DNA of 64,000 nt from Lichenicola sp965198655 (lineage in GTDB: Bacteria > Pseudomonadota > Alphaproteobacteria > Acetobacterales > Acetobacteraceae): NCBI GenBank assembly GCA_965198655.1, contig OZ240668.1:3720001-3784000 (forward strand), read 5' to 3'. Shown here one piece after another: positions 17,424 through 25,497 of the stretch; the stretch's first letter is position 1, and each line of letters begins with the position of its first letter. The notes beneath the pieces are model-generated. The model was not told the DNA's origin, did no database searches, and saw only the letters and a list, made by a program, of their open reading frames with translations. Both the position numbers and the translations under genes were made by a program.

Positions 17424-18353
17424 TCAACTGCCGCTGGTGCGGTAGACCAGCGGCCGGTCGCGCGGCCACAGCCAGGCGGCGCCGCGCACGCCGGAACTGT
17501 CGCCGTGCAGGTTCTGCCGGATCGGCGTGGTGCAGTGCGGGCTGATCACGTGGCGCTGCAGCAGCGGCGGCACGCGCTCGTACAGGTGCCTCATGTTGGA
17601 CAGGCCCCCGCCCAGCACGATGACGTGCGGATCGAGGATGTTGACGATCTGCGCCAGCCCGCGTGCCAGCCGCTCGACGTGGCGATCCAGTGCTGCGATC
17701 GCCACCGGGTCGCCGGCCTCGGCGCGCCCCGGGATCGCGCTCGCGTCGCGATGCCCGGGCCCGTCGCAATCCTCGGCCAGGGAGGGACCGGCCAGGTAGC
17801 GCTCGGCGCAGCCGGTGTTGCCGCAGAAGCAGGGGATGCCCGGCGTCTCGTCCCCTTTCGGCCAGGGCAGCGGGGTGTGCCCCCACTCGCCGGCGATGCT
17901 GTGCCGGCCCACCAGCACGCGCTCGTTCACCACGATGCCGCCGCCGACGCCGGTGCCGATGATCACCCCGAACACGATGGAGTGTCCGGCGCCGGCGCCG
18001 TCCACCGCCTCGGACAGGGCGAAACAGTTGGCGTCGTTCTCGACCTTCACCTCGCGGCCGAGCGAGATGCTGAGGTCGCGCGCGAAAGGCTGTCCGTTCA
18101 GCCAGGTCGAGTTGGCGTTCTTGACCAGCCCGGTGTCGGGGCTGACCGCGCCCGGAATGCCGACCCCCACGCTGGCGGACCCGTTCAGCTCGCTCTCCAC
18201 GCTCTCCACCAGGTCGCGGATGGTCCGGATCGCGCCGCCGTAGTCCAGCGGGTTCGGCACCCGCCGGCGCAGGGTCTCGCTGCCGTCGGCCGCGATCGCG
18301 ATGATCTCGATCTTGGTCCCGCCGAAGTCGATCCCGACCCGGAAATCAGCCAT
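17424..18353 (-). CDS. mak: ROK-family fructokinase / mannokinase (Mak-like)
   Basis: 309 residues. Phosphate-binding motif GIDFGGTKIE at the N-terminus; sugar-binding region KNANSTWLNGQPF and ENDANCFALSEA; ROK zinc motif CFCGNTGCAE; C-terminal NILDPHVIVLGGG and HGDSSGVRGAAWLWP. The match to E. coli Mak is continuous, including the last block. It phosphorylates fructose (and mannose) with ATP to feed glycolysis. The start is ATG 18353; no closer family-consistent start exists. It is divergent from the TusA-like gene over 43 bases. Confidence 0.9.
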   Translation of the reverse strand: MADFRVGIDFGGTKIEIIAIAADGSETLRRRVPNPLDYGGAIRTIRDLVESVESELNGSASVGVGIPGAVSPDTGLVKNANSTWLNGQPFARDLSISLGREVKVENDANCFALSEAVDGAGAGHSIVFGVIIGTGVGGGIVVNERVLVGRHSIAGEWGHTPLPWPKGDETPGIPCFCGNTGCAERYLAGPSLAEDCDGPGHRDASAIPGRAEAGDPVAIAALDRHVERLARGLAQIVNILDPHVIVLGGGLSNMRHLYERVPPLLQRHVISPHCTTPIRQNLHGDSSGVRGAAWLWPRDRPLVYRTSGS

Positions 18354-18396
18354 GCCCGCCTCGCACAAACCCCAGCCTGGCCGGTATGATGACGCC

Positions 18397-18711
18397 ATGG
18401 CAGACCCCTCGCAATCGACCCTCCCCCCAGATGCTCCCCCAGCCGTTCCCCCTGCCGAGCCGTCGCGGCCACCCGGCGAAACGCTGCTGGACGTGAAGGG
18501 CCTGGCCTGCCCGCTCCCGGTGCTGCGCGCCAACCGCGCCCTGCGGTCGATACCGGAAGGGGCCAGGCTGCGCGTGCTGGCGACCGACCGGGCGGCGGTG
18601 CAGGACTTCCACGCCTTCTGCCGCGAGACCGGACATGCCCTGGTCGCCTTCGGCGAGGAGGCCGGGGTGCTGAGCTTCGTGATCCGCCGCAGGCCCGATC
18701 CGGCCGGCTGA
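18397..18711 (+). CDS. TusA/SirA-family sulfur-carrier protein
   Basis: 104 residues. The TusA fold covers about residues 30-100, with the sulfur-accepting Cys in DVKGLACPLPVLRANRAL. The first 28 residues are a Pro/Ser-rich extension. TusA-like proteins pass persulfide sulfur to tRNA thiolation or cofactor synthesis. The standalone setting here, next to the isoprenoid operon, does not show which pathway it serves. Confidence 0.9.
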   Translation: MADPSQSTLPPDAPPAVPPAEPSRPPGETLLDVKGLACPLPVLRANRALRSIPEGARLRVLATDRAAVQDFHAFCRETGHALVAFGEEAGVLSFVIRRRPDPAG

Positions 18712-18823
18712 GCCGGCCCGTTCATCCGCCGGACGGCGACGACGCCCGGGGCTTCCCGGAGCCGGGAGTTGGCATTAATCCGTGCCCGGACCAAGATCGT
18801 CTCCCATTGTCGCCGGAGTTCCG

Positions 18824-19054
18824 ATGTCCGAGTCCTTGTCGTCGCTGTCGTTCGAGGATGCGCTGGGCGAGCTGGAAAGGATCGTGCGCGGCCTCGAAGG
18901 CGGTCAGCAGAAGCTCGAGGACGCGATCGCCTGCTACGAGCGCGGCGCGGCGCTGCGCCGGCACTGCGAGGCGAAGCTGAACGAGGCGGAGGCCCGGGTG
19001 CAGGCCATCGTGGAGCGGACGGACGGCACGCTGGCCACCCAGAAACTCGACTGA
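18824..19054 (+). CDS. xseB: Exodeoxyribonuclease VII small subunit
   Basis: 76 residues, the normal size. Diagnostic helices: LSFEDALGELERIVRGLEGGQQKLEDAIACYERG. It forms a multi-copy complex with XseA and degrades single-stranded DNA. ATG 18824 has GGAG five to six bases upstream. It is the first gene of the operon with ispA, dxs and tlyA, an order conserved in alphaproteobacteria. Confidence 0.95.
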   Translation: MSESLSSLSFEDALGELERIVRGLEGGQQKLEDAIACYERGAALRRHCEAKLNEAEARVQAIVERTDGTLATQKLD

Positions 19055-19068
19055 GGCGAGGTCGCGCC

Positions 19069-20127
19069 ATGTCCGAGACCACCGCCGCCGGCATTCCCTC
19101 CGGCTCCGCGCCGCCCGACACGATCGCGCCCGCCGCCAACGAGACCCCGTCCGGCATTCCCTCCGGCCCCGCCCACGCGCCGCATCTGTCCGCACCGCAC
19201 CCCGCACCGCAGCCGCGGGCGCGGTCGGCCCATGGCGCCGGGGACGCCCTGGGAACCGCGCTCGGCCTGCGCGCGGCCGCCATCGAGGCGGCGCTGGACC
19301 GGATGCTGCCGCCGGCCGCCGGCGGCGAGGCCCGGCTGATCGAGGCGATGCGCTACGCGACGCTCGGCGGCGGCAAGCGCCTGCGCGGCTACCTGGTCAC
19401 GGAGGTGGCGGACCTGTTCGGGGTCGAGCGGGCCGCCAGCCTGCGCGTCGCCGCCTCGGTGGAGATGCTGCACGCCTACTCCCTGGTGCATGACGACCTG
19501 CCGTCGATGGACGACGACGACCTGCGGCGCGGCCAGCCCTCCGCCCACATCCGCTTCGACGAGGCGACCGCGATCCTGGCCGGCGACGCGCTGCAGACGC
19601 TGGCCTTCGCGGTGCTGGCCGAACCCTCGACCCATCCCGACCCGCAGCCGCGGATCGCGCTGGTGGCGGCCCTGGCCGATGCCGCCGGGGCGCCGGGCAT
19701 GGTCGGCGGGCAGATGATCGACATGGAGGGCGAGGGCCGGTCGCTCACCCTGCCCGAGGTCGAGCGCCTGCACGCGCTCAAGACCGGCCGGCTGATCCGC
19801 TACAGCGCCGAGGCCGGCGCGATCCTGGGGCAGGCGCCGCTCCCCGTCCGGGACCGCATCGCCGCCTATGGCCGCGACCTGGGGGCGGCGTTCCAGGTCG
19901 CCGACGACGTGCTGGACGCCACCGGAACCGCCGAGCAGCTCGGCAAGACCGCCGGCAAGGATGCCGAAGCGGGCAAGTCCACCTTCGTGGCGCTGCTCGG
20001 GATCGAGGGCGCGCGCGCGGAAGCGGACCGTCTGGCCCGGGCCGCCTCGGCGGCGCTGGACGGCTTCGGCCCGGAGGCGGACGGGCTCCGCGCGCTTGCC
20101 CGCTACGTGGTCGAGCGGCGGAACTGA
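19069..20127 (+). CDS. ispA: Polyprenyl synthetase, geranyl/farnesyl diphosphate synthase
   Basis: 352 residues. Condenses IPP with DMAPP/GPP to give C10-C15 prenyl diphosphates. First Asp-rich motif in VHDDLPSMDDDDLRRG, second in FQVADDVLD; basic GGGKRLR upstream. The two residues between Asp pairs in the first motif (short-chain FPPS type II) fit a bacterial FPP synthase. The N-terminal 55 residues are a Pro/Ala-rich extension with a short internal repeat (GIPSGSA / GIPSGPA); no better internal start is evident. It sits 14 bases after xseB and 14 before dxs. Confidence 0.95.
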   Translation: MSETTAAGIPSGSAPPDTIAPAANETPSGIPSGPAHAPHLSAPHPAPQPRARSAHGAGDALGTALGLRAAAIEAALDRMLPPAAGGEARLIEAMRYATLGGGKRLRGYLVTEVADLFGVERAASLRVAASVEMLHAYSLVHDDLPSMDDDDLRRGQPSAHIRFDEATAILAGDALQTLAFAVLAEPSTHPDPQPRIALVAALADAAGAPGMVGGQMIDMEGEGRSLTLPEVERLHALKTGRLIRYSAEAGAILGQAPLPVRDRIAAYGRDLGAAFQVADDVLDATGTAEQLGKTAGKDAEAGKSTFVALLGIEGARAEADRLARAASAALDGFGPEADGLRALARYVVERRN

Positions 20128-20141
20128 GGGAGGACGGCACC

Positions 20142-22166
20142 ATGATCCCCAGCAAGTATCCCCTTTTGGACCGTGTTTCCGATCCTCGGGACCTACGCAA
20201 CCTGTCGGCGGAGCAGTTGCGGCAGGTGGCGGACGAGCTGCGGGCGGAAACGCTGGACGCGGTGTCGGTGACGGGCGGGCACCTGGGGGCGTCGCTGGGG
20301 GTGGTGGAGCTGACGGTGGCGCTGCACGCGGTGTTCGACACCCCGCACGACCGGCTGATCTGGGACGTCGGCCACCAGACCTACCCGCACAAGATCCTGA
20401 CCGGACGGCGCGACCGCATACGCACCCTGCGCCAGCCGGGCGGCCTGTCCGGCTTCACCCGGCGCTCGGAAAGCGCGTTCGACCCGTTCGGCGCCGCGCA
20501 CTCGTCGACCTCGATCTCGGCCGGGCTGGGCATGGCGGTGGCGCACGACCTGCTGAGCGCGCAGGCTCAGGTGGCGGCGGGGACGGCGCCGCTGCCGGAG
20601 CGGCATGTGATCGCGGTGATCGGCGACGGCTCGATCTCGGCCGGCATGGCCTACGAGGCGATGAACAACGCGGGCTCGTCCAAGGCGCGGCTGATCGTCA
20701 TCCTCAACGACAACGAGATGAGCATCGCCCGCCCGGTGGGCGCGATGTCGGCCTACCTGACCCGGCTGCTGTCGAGCCAGAAGTTCCTGTCCTTGCGCGA
20801 CCTCGCCGGCAAGGTGGCGCGTCGGCTGCCCACCGGCATCGAGCGCACGGCCAAGAAGGCGGACGAGTTCGCCCGCGGCCTGCTGACCGGCGGCACCTTG
20901 TTCGAGGAGCTTGGGTTCTACTACATCGGCCCGATCGACGGCCACAACATGGACCACCTGCTGCCCGTGCTGCGCAACCTGCGCGACGCCGACGAGGCGG
21001 GCCCGGTGCTGCTGCACGTGATCACCCAGAAGGGCCGCGGCTACGCCCCGGCGGAGGCGTCGGGCGACAAGTATCACGCGGTGGCCAAGTTCAACGTGGT
21101 CACCGGCGAGCAGACCAAGGCGCCGCCGGGGCCGCCCAGCTACACCGCCGTGTTCGGCCGCGAGCTGGCCGAGTGCGCGGCCGACGATCCCAGGATCGTC
21201 GCCATCACCGCCGCCATGCCGTCCGGCACCGGGCTCGACCTGTTCGCCGCGCGTCATCCGGAGCGGTTCTTCGACGTCGGCATCGCCGAGCAGCACGCGG
21301 TGACGTTCGCCGCCGGCCTCGCCACCGAAGGGCTCAAACCGTTCTGCGCCATCTACTCGACCTTCCTGCAGCGCGCCTACGACCAGGTGGTGCACGACGT
21401 GGTGCTGCAGGGGCTTCCCGTTCGCTTTGCCATCGACCGCGCCGGCCTGGTGGGCGCGGACGGGGCCACCCACGCAGGCAGCTTCGACCTCAACTACCTC
21501 GGCTGCCTGCCGGGGATGACCATCATGGCGCCCGCCGACGAGATCGAGCTGATGCACATGACCGCCACCGCGGCGGCGTTCGACAGCGGGCCGATCGCGC
21601 TGCGCTACCCGCGCGGCAGCGGCGTCGGGCTGGCGCTGCCGGCGCGCGGCGAGCTGCTGCAGATCGGCCGCGGCCGCATCCTGCGCGAGGCCGGGCGCCA
21701 GGGAGGCAGGGTCGGGACCGGCGGCGGCATCGCCATCCTGAGCCTGGGCACGCGGCTGGGCGAGGTGCTGCGCGCGGCCGACGAGCTGGCCGCGCGCGGG
21801 CTGGCGCCCACCGTGGCCGACGCGCGCTTCGCCAAGCCGCTGGACACCGCGCTGGTCGAGCGGCTGGCGCGCGAGCACGCGGTGCTGGTGACGGTCGAGG
21901 AGGGTGCCGCCGGCGGGTTCGGCGCCAGCGTGATGCGCCACCTGGCCCACACCGCCCACCCGGGGGCCGGCGGCGGCACCGCCCTGCTGGACCAGGTGCG
22001 CGTCCGCCCCATGACCCTGCCCGACCGGTTCATCGACCACGACACGCCGCAGAACCAGATCGCCCAGGCCGGGCTGGACGCCAGGAGCATCGTCCACACC
22101 GCACTCCAGGCACTCGGGATCGGAGAGGCGGGCAGCTCCGCCGTCACCGGCTCCGCCGCGAGGTGA
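20142..22166 (+). CDS. dxs: 1-deoxy-D-xylulose-5-phosphate synthase
   Basis: 674 residues. TPP enzyme joining pyruvate and glyceraldehyde-3-phosphate, the first step of the MEP pathway. Domains: TPP-binding (about 1-320, motif GDGSISAGMAYEAMNN), pyrimidine-binding transketolase domain (about 330-490, DVGIAEQHAVTFAAGLA) and C-terminal domain. SD GGGAGGA precedes the ATG. It makes IPP/DMAPP for IspA upstream, and its stop overlaps the tlyA start (GTGA). Confidence 0.97.
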   Translation: MIPSKYPLLDRVSDPRDLRNLSAEQLRQVADELRAETLDAVSVTGGHLGASLGVVELTVALHAVFDTPHDRLIWDVGHQTYPHKILTGRRDRIRTLRQPGGLSGFTRRSESAFDPFGAAHSSTSISAGLGMAVAHDLLSAQAQVAAGTAPLPERHVIAVIGDGSISAGMAYEAMNNAGSSKARLIVILNDNEMSIARPVGAMSAYLTRLLSSQKFLSLRDLAGKVARRLPTGIERTAKKADEFARGLLTGGTLFEELGFYYIGPIDGHNMDHLLPVLRNLRDADEAGPVLLHVITQKGRGYAPAEASGDKYHAVAKFNVVTGEQTKAPPGPPSYTAVFGRELAECAADDPRIVAITAAMPSGTGLDLFAARHPERFFDVGIAEQHAVTFAAGLATEGLKPFCAIYSTFLQRAYDQVVHDVVLQGLPVRFAIDRAGLVGADGATHAGSFDLNYLGCLPGMTIMAPADEIELMHMTATAAAFDSGPIALRYPRGSGVGLALPARGELLQIGRGRILREAGRQGGRVGTGGGIAILSLGTRLGEVLRAADELAARGLAPTVADARFAKPLDTALVERLAREHAVLVTVEEGAAGGFGASVMRHLAHTAHPGAGGGTALLDQVRVRPMTLPDRFIDHDTPQNQIAQAGLDARSIVHTALQALGIGEAGSSAVTGSAAR

Positions 22167-22897
22167 AGAAGCGGGCGGATCAGCTGCTGGTCGAGCGCGG
22201 CCTGGTCGAGACGCGCACGCGGGCGCAGTCGCTGATCCTGGCGGGGCTGGTGTTCAGCGGCGAGACCCGGATCGACAAGGCCGGCGACGCGCTGGCCGAC
22301 GACGTGCCGCTCTCGCTGCGCGGCCAGGACCACCCGTGGGTGTCGCGCGGCGGGCTGAAGCTCGCGCACGCCCTGGCGCACTTCTCCCTGTCGCCCGAGA
22401 CACGGACCTGCCTCGACATCGGCGCCTCCACCGGCGGCTTCACCGACGTGCTGCTGGCGCACGGCGCTGCGACGGTCCATGCCGTCGACGTCGGGCACGG
22501 CCAGCTCGCCTGGAAGCTTCGCAACGACCCGCGCGTGGTGGTGCACGAGAAGCTGAACGCCCGCACCCTGACCGCCGACGAGGTTCCCGATCCGGTCGGC
22601 GCGCTGGTGTGCGACGCGAGCTTCATCGGGCTGCGCACGGTGCTGCCGGCGCCGCTGGCGCTCTGCGCGCCGGATGCGTGGGCGGTGGCGCTGATCAAGC
22701 CGCAGTTCGAGGCCGGGCGGACGGCGGTCGGCGCCAAGGGCGTGGTGCGCGACCCGTCCGTGCATCAGGACGTCTGCGACGCGATCCGGGGCTGGTGGGC
22801 CGGCCTGCCCGGGTGGCAGGTCTTGGGCATCGAGCCGAGTCCGATCACCGGGCCGGAAGGCAACCGCGAGTTTCTCATCGCGGCCCGGAGGGTTTGA
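22163..22897 (+). CDS. tlyA: TlyA-family rRNA (cytidine-2'-O)-methyltransferase / hemolysin-A-like
   Basis: 244 residues. An S4 RNA-binding domain at residues 1-60 (KKRADQLLVERGLVETRTRAQ) is followed by an FtsJ-like SAM domain: DIGASTGGFTDVLL, AVDVGHGQLAWKL, DASFIGL and ALIKPQFE. It probably 2'-O-methylates ribosomal RNA. The start is GTG 22163, overlapping the dxs stop, so translation is coupled; an in-frame run far upstream is only an antisense-free shadow of dxs. Last gene of the xseB operon. Confidence 0.93.
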   Translation: MKKRADQLLVERGLVETRTRAQSLILAGLVFSGETRIDKAGDALADDVPLSLRGQDHPWVSRGGLKLAHALAHFSLSPETRTCLDIGASTGGFTDVLLAHGAATVHAVDVGHGQLAWKLRNDPRVVVHEKLNARTLTADEVPDPVGALVCDASFIGLRTVLPAPLALCAPDAWAVALIKPQFEAGRTAVGAKGVVRDPSVHQDVCDAIRGWWAGLPGWQVLGIEPSPITGPEGNREFLIAARRV

Positions 22898-22902
22898 CCA
22901 AC

Positions 22903-23044
22903 AAGGCCAGGGCTCTGCCCTGGACCCGCTGGGGCCGTCACGCGAAGCGTGCTCACGCACGACGGCCCCAGACCCCTATTCCTTAAGAATTGGGTTTGAA
23001 GGGCTCCGCCCTTCATGGGGTCCAGGGGCAACGCCCCTGGGTCT
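22903..23044. repeat. Dispersed palindromic repeat, family A, copy 2
   Basis: Same family as at 6134 but inverted: it begins aaggccaggg and contains tttgaagggc, catggggtcc and ccaggggcaacgcccctgg. The middle carries a variant hairpin with an extra arm (gggccgtc..gacggcccc). It lies between convergent tlyA and the 47-residue gene. Confidence 0.92.
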
Positions 23045-23050
23045 TCGTCC

Positions 23051-23194
23051 CTAGATGTGGCCGGCCTGCTGCAGGTCGTGGTGCGACACCTCGGCCAGCA
23101 GCTCCCACACCCGCGCCGGTTCCATCGGCACGTCGAGGTCGTTCAGCAGGTGATCGAGCTCGTCCAGCTTCGCGTTGTATTCCTGATCGTTCAT
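23051..23194 (-). CDS. Small conserved-looking acidic protein
   Basis: 47 residues, with the start supported by GGAG eight bases upstream. The sequence is helical and acidic (EYNAKLDELDHLLND, VWELLAEVSHHDLQQ), with a DVPMEPARVW centre. No membrane segment or signal peptide. I do not recognise a named family. Codon use follows the neighbours, and the spaced hydrophobic pattern looks like a folded helical hairpin. Function unknown. Confidence 0.65.
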   Translation of the reverse strand: MNDQEYNAKLDELDHLLNDLDVPMEPARVWELLAEVSHHDLQQAGHI

Positions 23195-23389
23195 CTTCGA
23201 AGCTCCGTCCCGACGTCAGCCACGGTACCCGCACCATCATGATCGCAAACGTGGCGCCGATGTGACACGTTCTTACGAATGTTATGCCAGCACCCTTGTT
23301 CACGCCGAGTTGATCCCGGACCTCGTCGCCCCTTGTCCCAAGGAACCTCCGCGCCATCTGCACTGCCTGCCCGCGACCGGTGACAGTTC

Positions 23390-24589
23390 ATGACCTTCCC
23401 CGACAGCCTTCCCGCTCCGCCGCATGACGACCACGACCTGTCCGCGTCGGAGCGGGAGCGCATCCTGGCCAAGGCGGCGCTGTTCGCGCCGCCGGCGCCG
23501 GTGCTGCCGGACGGGCGGCGGGAGATCGTCGGCCTGTCGCGCGAGGAGCTGACCGAGGCGCTGGTGGCGATCGGCGAGAAGCCGTTCCGCACCAAGCAGG
23601 TCTGGCACTGGGTGTATCACCAGGGCGTCACCGACTTCGCTGCCATGAGCACGCTGGCCCGGCCGTTGCAGGAGAAGCTCGCCGCCCGGTTCGTGATCGG
23701 CCGGCCGGAGGCGGCGGTGGTGCAGACCGCGGCAGACGAGACACGCAAGTTCCTGTTCCGGTTCCGCGACGGCCAGGAGGCGGAGACCGTCTACATCCCC
23801 GACCGGCGCGAGGACCGGGGGGCGGTGTGCATCTCCTCCCAGGTCGGCTGCACCCTGTCCTGCCGGTTCTGCCACACCGGCACGCAGAAGCTCGCCCGCA
23901 ACCTGGGGCCGGCCGAGATCGTCGGCCAGTTCATGGCCGCGCGCGACAGCTACGGCGAGTGGCCGAGCCCGCACGGCGAGACGCCGCGGCTGCTGTCCAC
24001 CATCGTGCTGATGGGCATGGGCGAGCCGCTGTACAACTACGAGAACGTCGCCAAGGCGATGCGCATCGTGATGGACGGCGAGGGCATCGGCCTGTCGCGC
24101 CGGCGCATCACCCTGTCCACCTCCGGGGTGGTGCCGATGATGGACCGGGCGGGAACGGAGCTCGGCGTCAACCTGGCGGTCAGCCTGCATGCCGTCACCG
24201 ACGCGCTGCGCGACGAGATCGTGCCGCTGAACCGCAAGTATCCCATCAGCGAGCTGATCGCCGCCTGCCGGCGCTACCCCGCCGCCTCCAACGCGCGCCG
24301 CATCACCTTCGAGTACGTGATGCTGGACGGGGTGAACGACAGCGAGGCGGAGGCGCGCGCGCTGGTGCGGCTGATCGCCGGCATCCCGGCCAAGGTGAAC
24401 CTGATCCCGTTCAACCCCTGGCCCGGCAGCCAGTACAGGCCCTCCACGCGGCAGCGGCTGGCGCGGTTCGCGGAGATCGTGATGGACGCCGGCTTCGCCT
24501 CGCCGATCCGCACCCCGCGCGGCCAGGACATCCTGGCCGCCTGCGGCCAGCTCCGCACCGAGAGCAGGCGGGAGCGGCCAGCCGCCTGA
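23390..24589 (+). CDS. rlmN: 23S rRNA (adenine2503-C2)/tRNA methyltransferase RlmN
   Basis: 399 residues. Radical-SAM enzyme with the cluster motif CTLSCRFCHTG (near residue 152), the mechanistic Cys near the C-terminus in ILAACGQL, and the family blocks KQVWHWVYHQG, MGMGEPLYNYENV and STSGVVPMM. It methylates C2 of A2503 in 23S rRNA and A37 in some tRNAs. The N-terminal 40 residues are variable. It is convergent with brnA, 13 bases apart. Confidence 0.96.
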   Translation: MTFPDSLPAPPHDDHDLSASERERILAKAALFAPPAPVLPDGRREIVGLSREELTEALVAIGEKPFRTKQVWHWVYHQGVTDFAAMSTLARPLQEKLAARFVIGRPEAAVVQTAADETRKFLFRFRDGQEAETVYIPDRREDRGAVCISSQVGCTLSCRFCHTGTQKLARNLGPAEIVGQFMAARDSYGEWPSPHGETPRLLSTIVLMGMGEPLYNYENVAKAMRIVMDGEGIGLSRRRITLSTSGVVPMMDRAGTELGVNLAVSLHAVTDALRDEIVPLNRKYPISELIAACRRYPAASNARRITFEYVMLDGVNDSEAEARALVRLIAGIPAKVNLIPFNPWPGSQYRPSTRQRLARFAEIVMDAGFASPIRTPRGQDILAACGQLRTESRRERPAA

Positions 24590-24602
24590 GTCGGATCCGG
24601 GC

Positions 24603-24866
24603 CTATCCGAGCTTCGCCAGCCGCAACGCCTCGTTGATCCGGGTCTGCCAGCCGGGACCGGTGGCCCTGAACTTCTCGATCACGTCCCGGTCGAGCCGAA
24701 GGCTCACCAGATGCTTCCGGTCGGCGGCGGGAGGGCGGCCGCGCCCACGGCGCACCAGCACCTCGCCCTCATATACGTCGGCCCGCTCGAAGTGAGCTGC
24801 GGTCAGTTCCGGCGCGTCGTCGGGATCAACCCAGGCGCCCGTGTCATTCCCGCTCTTCCCGCTCAT
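24603..24866 (-). CDS. brnA: BrnA-family antitoxin
   Basis: 87 residues. The C-terminal ribbon-helix-helix (KHLVSLRLDRDVIEKFRATGPGWQTRINEALR) is the DNA-binding part; the N-terminal half (DAPELTAAHFERADVYEG) is the toxin-wrapping segment typical of BrnA. It neutralises the BrnT ribonuclease and represses the operon. It is downstream of and overlaps the (disrupted) brnT, the canonical order. Confidence 0.92.
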   Translation of the reverse strand: MSGKSGNDTGAWVDPDDAPELTAAHFERADVYEGEVLVRRGRGRPPAADRKHLVSLRLDRDVIEKFRATGPGWQTRINEALRLAKLG

Positions 24867-25082
24867 GCGCGTGCCTCATCGAGATGATGCGGCGTGCATC
24901 GTCGCGCCGTGGAGAGACCAGGACGACGAACCGGCCGTGATGAAGCGGTTCCCACCGTAGTCGAAGCGCTTATCCGGCTCCATCGTATGCCGCCCCTCGA
25001 ACACCTCGGCCGCATTAGCGAAATCCAGGCCTCGGTGCTTCAAGGTCGCGGCGCGTTTCGCCGGGTCGAACTCGATGCGCAC
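24844..25082 (-). pseudogene. brnT: brnT toxin disrupted by a one-base deletion
   Basis: From a GTG at 25082 the frame gives a good BrnT start (RIEFDPAKRAA..KHRGLDFANAAEVFEG..DYGGNRFITAG) and then diverges at about 24936. The missing C-terminus is intact in another frame (RFVVLVSPRRDDARRIISMRHAHE) and ends at 24844, overlapping the brnA start. The span of 239 bases is one short of 80 codons, so a single-base deletion in ACGGCCGG explains it. BrnT is a RelE-like ribonuclease; the loss removes most of its active-site end. A sequencing error cannot be excluded. Confidence 0.85.
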
Positions 25083-25497
25083 GCACTTTCACAGCCGTGC
25101 CGAGATAAGCCATCAAGATAATTCGTAGCTACAGGAATTCAACCGAGCGAGCCGGTGGCGACAAGGTCAGAGCACTATCTGGTAGCGGCCATCGGAAGCG
25201 GGACGAGCCTGGTTCAACGCCACCCGTGCAACGGCGTGTCCATAGCGGCAGCCGCCGGGACCATCGCCCGCCGCCAGCAGGTCGAGGAACGCGTTCGAGG
25301 GGCGACGTCGTTCGCGCGCTCTGTTTGTTCGGCGTCATTTCGTCGCGTGGTGTGCGCATCAACGTCGTCGTCGTTCGGCAAGGCTACCATACTGCCTGAC
25401 TAGGTCAGCCTCGCCAACCTGGACGGCGCGTTCAACCCGGCCAACCGCTGAGACCTGAACCGCGACATTCTCGTTACGGTATTGAATAGGGACGGCT
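25083..25497. other. 415-base stretch without a supported gene
   Basis: No open frame here looks like protein in composition or start signals. The part next to brnT (25100-25130) is AT-richer and could hold its promoter. Near 25406 a short frame reads VSLANLDGAFNPANR and stops, which may be a gene remnant. Nothing else was seen. Confidence 0.5.

Noticed and set aside
19868..22160. Upstream part of a 1009-codon frame joined to tlyA
   Set aside because: The region before 22163 is a shadow of ispA and dxs; only the tlyA part is real.
25155..25403. Frames of 77-82 codons on both strands upstream of the possible effector gene
   Set aside because: No start signals, no similarity and Arg/Ser-biased composition; left as non-coding.
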